A stretch of 7,445 nucleotides of DNA, from positions 1 through 7,445 of the forward strand of contig CAMQOJ010000205.1 in assembly GCA_947003375.1 (NCBI GenBank), given 5' to 3'. This DNA comes from an uncultured Lachnospiraceae bacterium (GTDB lineage: Bacteria > Bacillota > Clostridia > Lachnospirales > Lachnospiraceae). The notes below the pieces were generated by a model. It had not been told where the DNA came from and did not search any database. It saw only the letters and a list, made by a program, of their open reading frames with translations. Made by a program: the position numbers and the translations under genes. This document shows positions 5,592-7,445 of this stretch, piece by piece; position 1 is the stretch's first letter; each line of letters starts with the position of its first letter.

Positions 5592-5774
5592 AAGGTGCGG
5601 TCTCCTGGTTCCCCTTCCATGCAGCCTGCACGACAGGCAGGCTTTCGTAAGAGTCTTCTCCGGCTCTGTAAAGAATGCCCTGGTGGAAAAATGCTATCTG
5701 CAGCACATATGGAGCGCTGTACCTTTGATTGTCAGTTCCTCTGTTTTGTTCTGGTCTTCTCTGTTCTTCTGCAT
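5569..5774 (-). pseudogene. Small ORF in the rtcB leader: 26-codon ORF, or a 68-aa gene split by a frameshift
   Basis: The ATG at 5772-5774 follows AAAGGGGTG by 6 nt, a good ribosome binding site, and lies about 40 nt after the predicted transcription start. This frame gives 26 aa (begins MQKNREDQNKTEELTIKG) and stops at 5694. A second frame, open from 5793 to the TAA at 5569-5571, then reads protein-like sequence (YSAPYVLQIAFFHQG, then YESLPVVQAAWKGN and APWFFLMFG) but has no good start of its own. One extra base near the AAAGG at 5722-5726 would join the two frames into 68 aa. So this is either a decayed or frameshifted small gene, or a 26-aa leader peptide. No typical slippery heptamer is visible. 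The end of the second frame lies within the outer stem arm. Product not recognised. Confidence 0.5.
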
Positions 5775-5822
5775 GGCAAGCACCCCTTTCGTATCATAAT
5801 GTATCACATCAGCAACGAATTC

Positions 5823-5851
5823 ATAGTAGCACAGATATTCAGGATTGGCAA
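5823..5851 (-). promoter_or_regulatory. Promoter for the rtcB leader transcript
   Basis: On the minus strand, -35 TTGCCA (5846-5851), a 17-bp spacer and -10 TACTAT (5823-5828), with a TG one base before the -10 (extended -10). This matches the vegetative sigma consensus well. Transcription would start near 5816, giving a leader of about 390 nt before rtcB. Confidence 0.72.
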
Positions 5852-5862
5852 GAGGATATTTC

Positions 5863-5874
5863 ATTTGCGCAAAT
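5863..5874. promoter_or_regulatory. 12-bp palindrome between divergent promoters
   Basis: ATTTGCGCAAAT is a perfect palindrome between the -35 of the rtcB leader promoter (ends 5851) and the -35 of the ParB-like gene (starts 5879). Its position suits an operator controlling both directions. Which protein binds it is unknown; the ParB-like or XRE-like proteins encoded here are candidates. Confidence 0.45.
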
Positions 5875-5878
5875 ATTT

Positions 5879-5912
5879 TTGACTTAAAACCGCAAAGCTG
5901 TTAAGATATAAT
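5879..5912 (+). promoter_or_regulatory. Promoter of the ParB-like gene
   Basis: TTGACT (5879-5884), 17 bp, TAAGAT (5902-5907). An overlapping choice is TATAAT (5907-5912) with a weak TTAAAA at 5884-5889, also at 17 bp. Either gives a very short 5'-UTR, since AGAGGAGG (ribosome binding site) and the ATG at 5928 follow at once. Confidence 0.6.
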
Positions 5913-5927
5913 ACAGAGGAGGATACT

Positions 5928-6773
5928 ATGGACAGCGAGTTGAAAGATATCAGGCTCGAAGACCTGGTTCCCTTTAAAGGCCATACCGGACAGGCATATA
6001 AAGGGGAGCGCCTGCAGCAGCTGATGGACAGCATTGAAAAGACAGGACTAATAAGCCCCATCATCGTCCGACCTGCCGATAACGGAAAGTATGAGATTCT
6101 ATGCGGCCACAACCGGGTCAAGGCAGTAAGGACATTGGGGCATGATACAATCAGGGCAGATGTAAGATATAAGGTATCTGATGATATGGCATTGGAACTG
6201 TTCTTCGACAGCAACCTGAACCAGCAGTCTTTTCTGGATTGGAGTTATTCGCAGCGGTTCGAAGCAGTCAAATATATTGAGACGCTTATCAAAGAAACTT
6301 CAAGACAGGGAAAGCGGACAGATTTAGAAAAGGAGACAGCTATCGGCACGGACAATGGAACTTGTGTCCAAAGTAGACACAAGTTGACAGAGAAGCCTAA
6401 GCGGATTACTATCCGGGACAAGATGTCCAACCGGCTTGGCATCAGCACGGCAACCTTGAGCAAGTACAGGCGCATCATTAAACTGCCGGACGATTTGCTT
6501 CGGTCTCTTGAACAGTTGCTGGATGAAAAAAGAATTACGTTCGAAGCTGCATACATAATAGCAAATATGATCGATTTTGATATAGAAATTCTGGTAGAAG
6601 GCATCATCAAAAATCCCGACAAAATACTTGACTTGGCCATGCTAAAAAATTTGCCCCACAGGAATGACGAAAAACCGGGAGTAATATATCCAAGGTCAAG
6701 AAAAAGAACTTTAGCAGCATTGAAACCAAGACCGTCTTCCGACGTTATCGCCCCGGTTAGAAAGACTAAATAA
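5928..6773 (+). CDS. ParB/RepB/Spo0J-family DNA-binding protein
   Basis: ParB-like protein of 281 aa. The N-terminal ParB domain (about 7-100) begins IRLEDLVPF, continues SIEKTGLISPIIVRP, and contains GHNRVKA (60-66), the counterpart of the GERRxRA nucleotide-binding box, then SNLNQQSF (95-102), the counterpart of ENxQR. A helix-turn-helix follows at about 162-185 (RDKMSNRLGISTATLSKYRR). The C-terminus is basic and Pro/Lys/Arg-rich. Canonical ParB proteins bind parS and load as CTP clamps; many element-encoded relatives, like this type, act as accessory or regulatory DNA-binding proteins. No ParA-type ATPase gene is adjacent. The ATG at 5928 follows AGAGGAGG by 5 nt. It is divergent from rtcB and is more A/T-rich than the rtcB-parM block, which suggests a different origin. 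Confidence 0.87.
   Translation: MDSELKDIRLEDLVPFKGHTGQAYKGERLQQLMDSIEKTGLISPIIVRPADNGKYEILCGHNRVKAVRTLGHDTIRADVRYKVSDDMALELFFDSNLNQQSFLDWSYSQRFEAVKYIETLIKETSRQGKRTDLEKETAIGTDNGTCVQSRHKLTEKPKRITIRDKMSNRLGISTATLSKYRRIIKLPDDLLRSLEQLLDEKRITFEAAYIIANMIDFDIEILVEGIIKNPDKILDLAMLKNLPHRNDEKPGVIYPRSRKRTLAALKPRPSSDVIAPVRKTK
6359..6385. repeat. Perfect 10-bp inverted repeat inside the ParB-like gene
   Basis: AACTTGTGTC (6359-6368) and GACACAAGTT (6376-6385) flank a 7-nt spacer. It lies in the linker between the ParB domain and the helix-turn-helix, where the protein sequence is probably little constrained. It could be an intragenic binding site or an mRNA hairpin. Confidence 0.5.
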
Positions 6774-6800
6774 CTACATTATACGCATTACCTGACTGTC

Positions 6801-6833
6801 AAAGGAAGTGGCACCTAAAGTACCACTCCTTTT
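6801..6833 (+). terminator. Terminator-like hairpin after the ParB-like gene
   Basis: AAAGGAAGTGG pairs with CCACTCCTTT with one bulged A, and the 3' side runs into TTTT and then ACACTC. It lies 28 bp after the ParB-like stop codon. The T-run is short, but the A-rich left side also makes it usable from the opposite strand. Confidence 0.55.
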
Positions 6834-6956
6834 ACACTCATAGCACTCTTTACCTTTTGCTAACCAACACTACACTTCCCTGTCATAGAAATAATTGACC
6901 ATAACATACTCGCTCATTTGCCGGTACACTAACGCCTGTATATCCTCCCAATGATT

Positions 6957-6994
6957 TACACCATTTCTCTAGAAATCTACACCATTTTACACCA
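6957..6994. repeat. Helically phased short repeats in the ParB-HEPN intergenic region
   Basis: TACACCATTT occurs at 6957-6966 and again at 6978-6987, and TACACCA at 6988-6994, so the copies are spaced 21 and 10 bp apart, close to whole turns of the helix. Between the first two is an inverted repeat, ATTTCT and AGAAAT with a 2-bp centre (6963-6976). This looks like a protein-binding array (iteron or operator). The rest of 6774-7154 is A/T-rich without a recognisable gene or RNA. Confidence 0.45.
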
Positions 6995-7154
6995 AGTTGC
7001 AATAATTATCCCTTCGCCGAAAACATTTGGATTCCCATAAAATACAGCATTTCAGCCTCTTCCGCCCGCTACCTCTCGCTGACCACCTGAAAAACGTAGA
7101 TTTCCAGATATTAATTATTTTAAGTTTTGATAGGATTGTAAACAGGTCTCCATC

Positions 7155-7445
7155 TCACTTTGAACTCACATATTCTTCCACCTGCTGAACAAAATGTTCT
7201 GCATTTTTAAGCTGTTCTTCCGCCTCAGCCCTGCTCGCCACATAGAAATCGTCATAATCAGACTTTTCTCTGCATAATGAACTCTCTTTTATAATAACAG
7301 CCAGGCTTCTGTCCAATATTTCTGTTTTCAGATATTCTTTTGTAAAATATGCTATCACACCTGAATGTTTGGATGAGTCAAAGTTCTTCAGGGCATTAGC
7401 TGAGCGCATTGCATGAAAGACCGCATAGTAAGACCTGTTCAAAGA
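7155..7445 (-). CDS. HEPN-domain protein, C-terminal part (5' end outside the window)
   Basis: The visible 96 codons are the C-terminal part of a HEPN protein; the frame is open to the right edge and the TTG near 7442 is not a convincing start. Typical members are about 120-140 aa, so some 30-40 residues are missing. The stretch RSYYAVFH contains the RX6H arrangement of the HEPN RX4-6H motif, found in metal-independent ribonucleases. It is followed by the characteristic KHSGVIAYF, an EYLKTEI segment and KSDYDDFY. HEPN proteins of this style often pair with a small nucleotidyltransferase (MNT) as toxin-antitoxin modules; any such partner gene would lie beyond the right edge. Whether this copy is an active RNase cannot be told from the fragment. 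Alternative: an inactive HEPN accessory protein. Confidence 0.82.
   Translation of the reverse strand, partial: SLNRSYYAVFHAMRSANALKNFDSSKHSGVIAYFTKEYLKTEILDRSLAVIIKESSLCREKSDYDDFYVASRAEAEEQLKNAEHFVQQVEEYVSSK

Noticed and set aside
5455..5612. T-box or other known riboswitch in the rtcB leader
   Set aside because: No T-box consensus (AGGGUGGNACCGCG) or other riboswitch core that I know is present; only generic stems and a terminator are visible.
5560..5799. Plus-strand 79-codon frame with a hydrophobic C-terminus, antisense to the rtcB leader
   Set aside because: It has no convincing ribosome binding site or promoter. It lies over the leader ORF and stem arm, whose minus-strand signals are much better.
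5861..6214. Minus-strand 117-codon frame over the start of the ParB-like gene
   Set aside because: It covers the ParB domain coding region on the wrong strand and crosses both divergent promoters. It is a shadow.
1..7445. CRISPR arrays, tRNA or rRNA genes, insertion sequence transposases
   Set aside because: No regularly spaced repeat array, tRNA cloverleaf, rRNA stretch or transposase-like protein was found on either strand.

Overview
The window looks like accessory DNA (a plasmid, or an integrated plasmid or conjugative element) of an anaerobic Firmicute, most likely a Lachnospiraceae-type Clostridium relative. The reasons are the strong AGGAGG-type ribosome binding sites, tightly packed co-directional genes, Gram-positive promoter spacing, and the protein families: a ParB-like protein, a ParM/ParR-type pair, and an XRE-like regulator of a style common in Lachnospiraceae. 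The taxonomic call is an inference from style, not from a marker gene.

Layout. 1-448 (+): an XRE-like regulator, probably running in from the left edge. 449-692: convergent intergenic DNA with two hairpins. 693-5425 (-): a co-directional block, in transcription order rtcB, a candidate 35-codon ORF, prfH, three unrecognised ORFs (189, 99 and 114 aa), the ParM-like actin ATPase and a ParR-like ribbon-helix-helix protein. 5426-5927: a long gene-poor segment that forms the rtcB leader. It has a well-formed minus-strand promoter, a small frameshifted ORF, a 114-nt nested inverted-repeat element and an intrinsic terminator-like hairpin immediately before the rtcB ribosome binding site. 5928-6773 (+): a ParB-like DNA-binding protein, divergent from the leader. 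6774-7154: intergenic DNA with a terminator-like hairpin and helically phased repeats. 7155-7445 (-): the C-terminal part of a HEPN-domain protein cut by the right edge.

Function. The clearest biology is the pair rtcB-prfH. In the characterised E. coli version, PrfH releases the peptide from ribosomes whose 16S rRNA has been cut in the decoding centre, and the RtcB paralogue religates the break. Here the pair rides with segregation genes, so ribosome repair looks like cargo of a mobile replicon. The most notable unexplained structure is the rtcB leader: terminator, competing stems and a small ORF ending inside one stem arm suggest that expression may be set by transcription attenuation coupled to translation, which would suit a system that responds to damaged ribosomes. 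That mechanism is a hypothesis from sequence alone.
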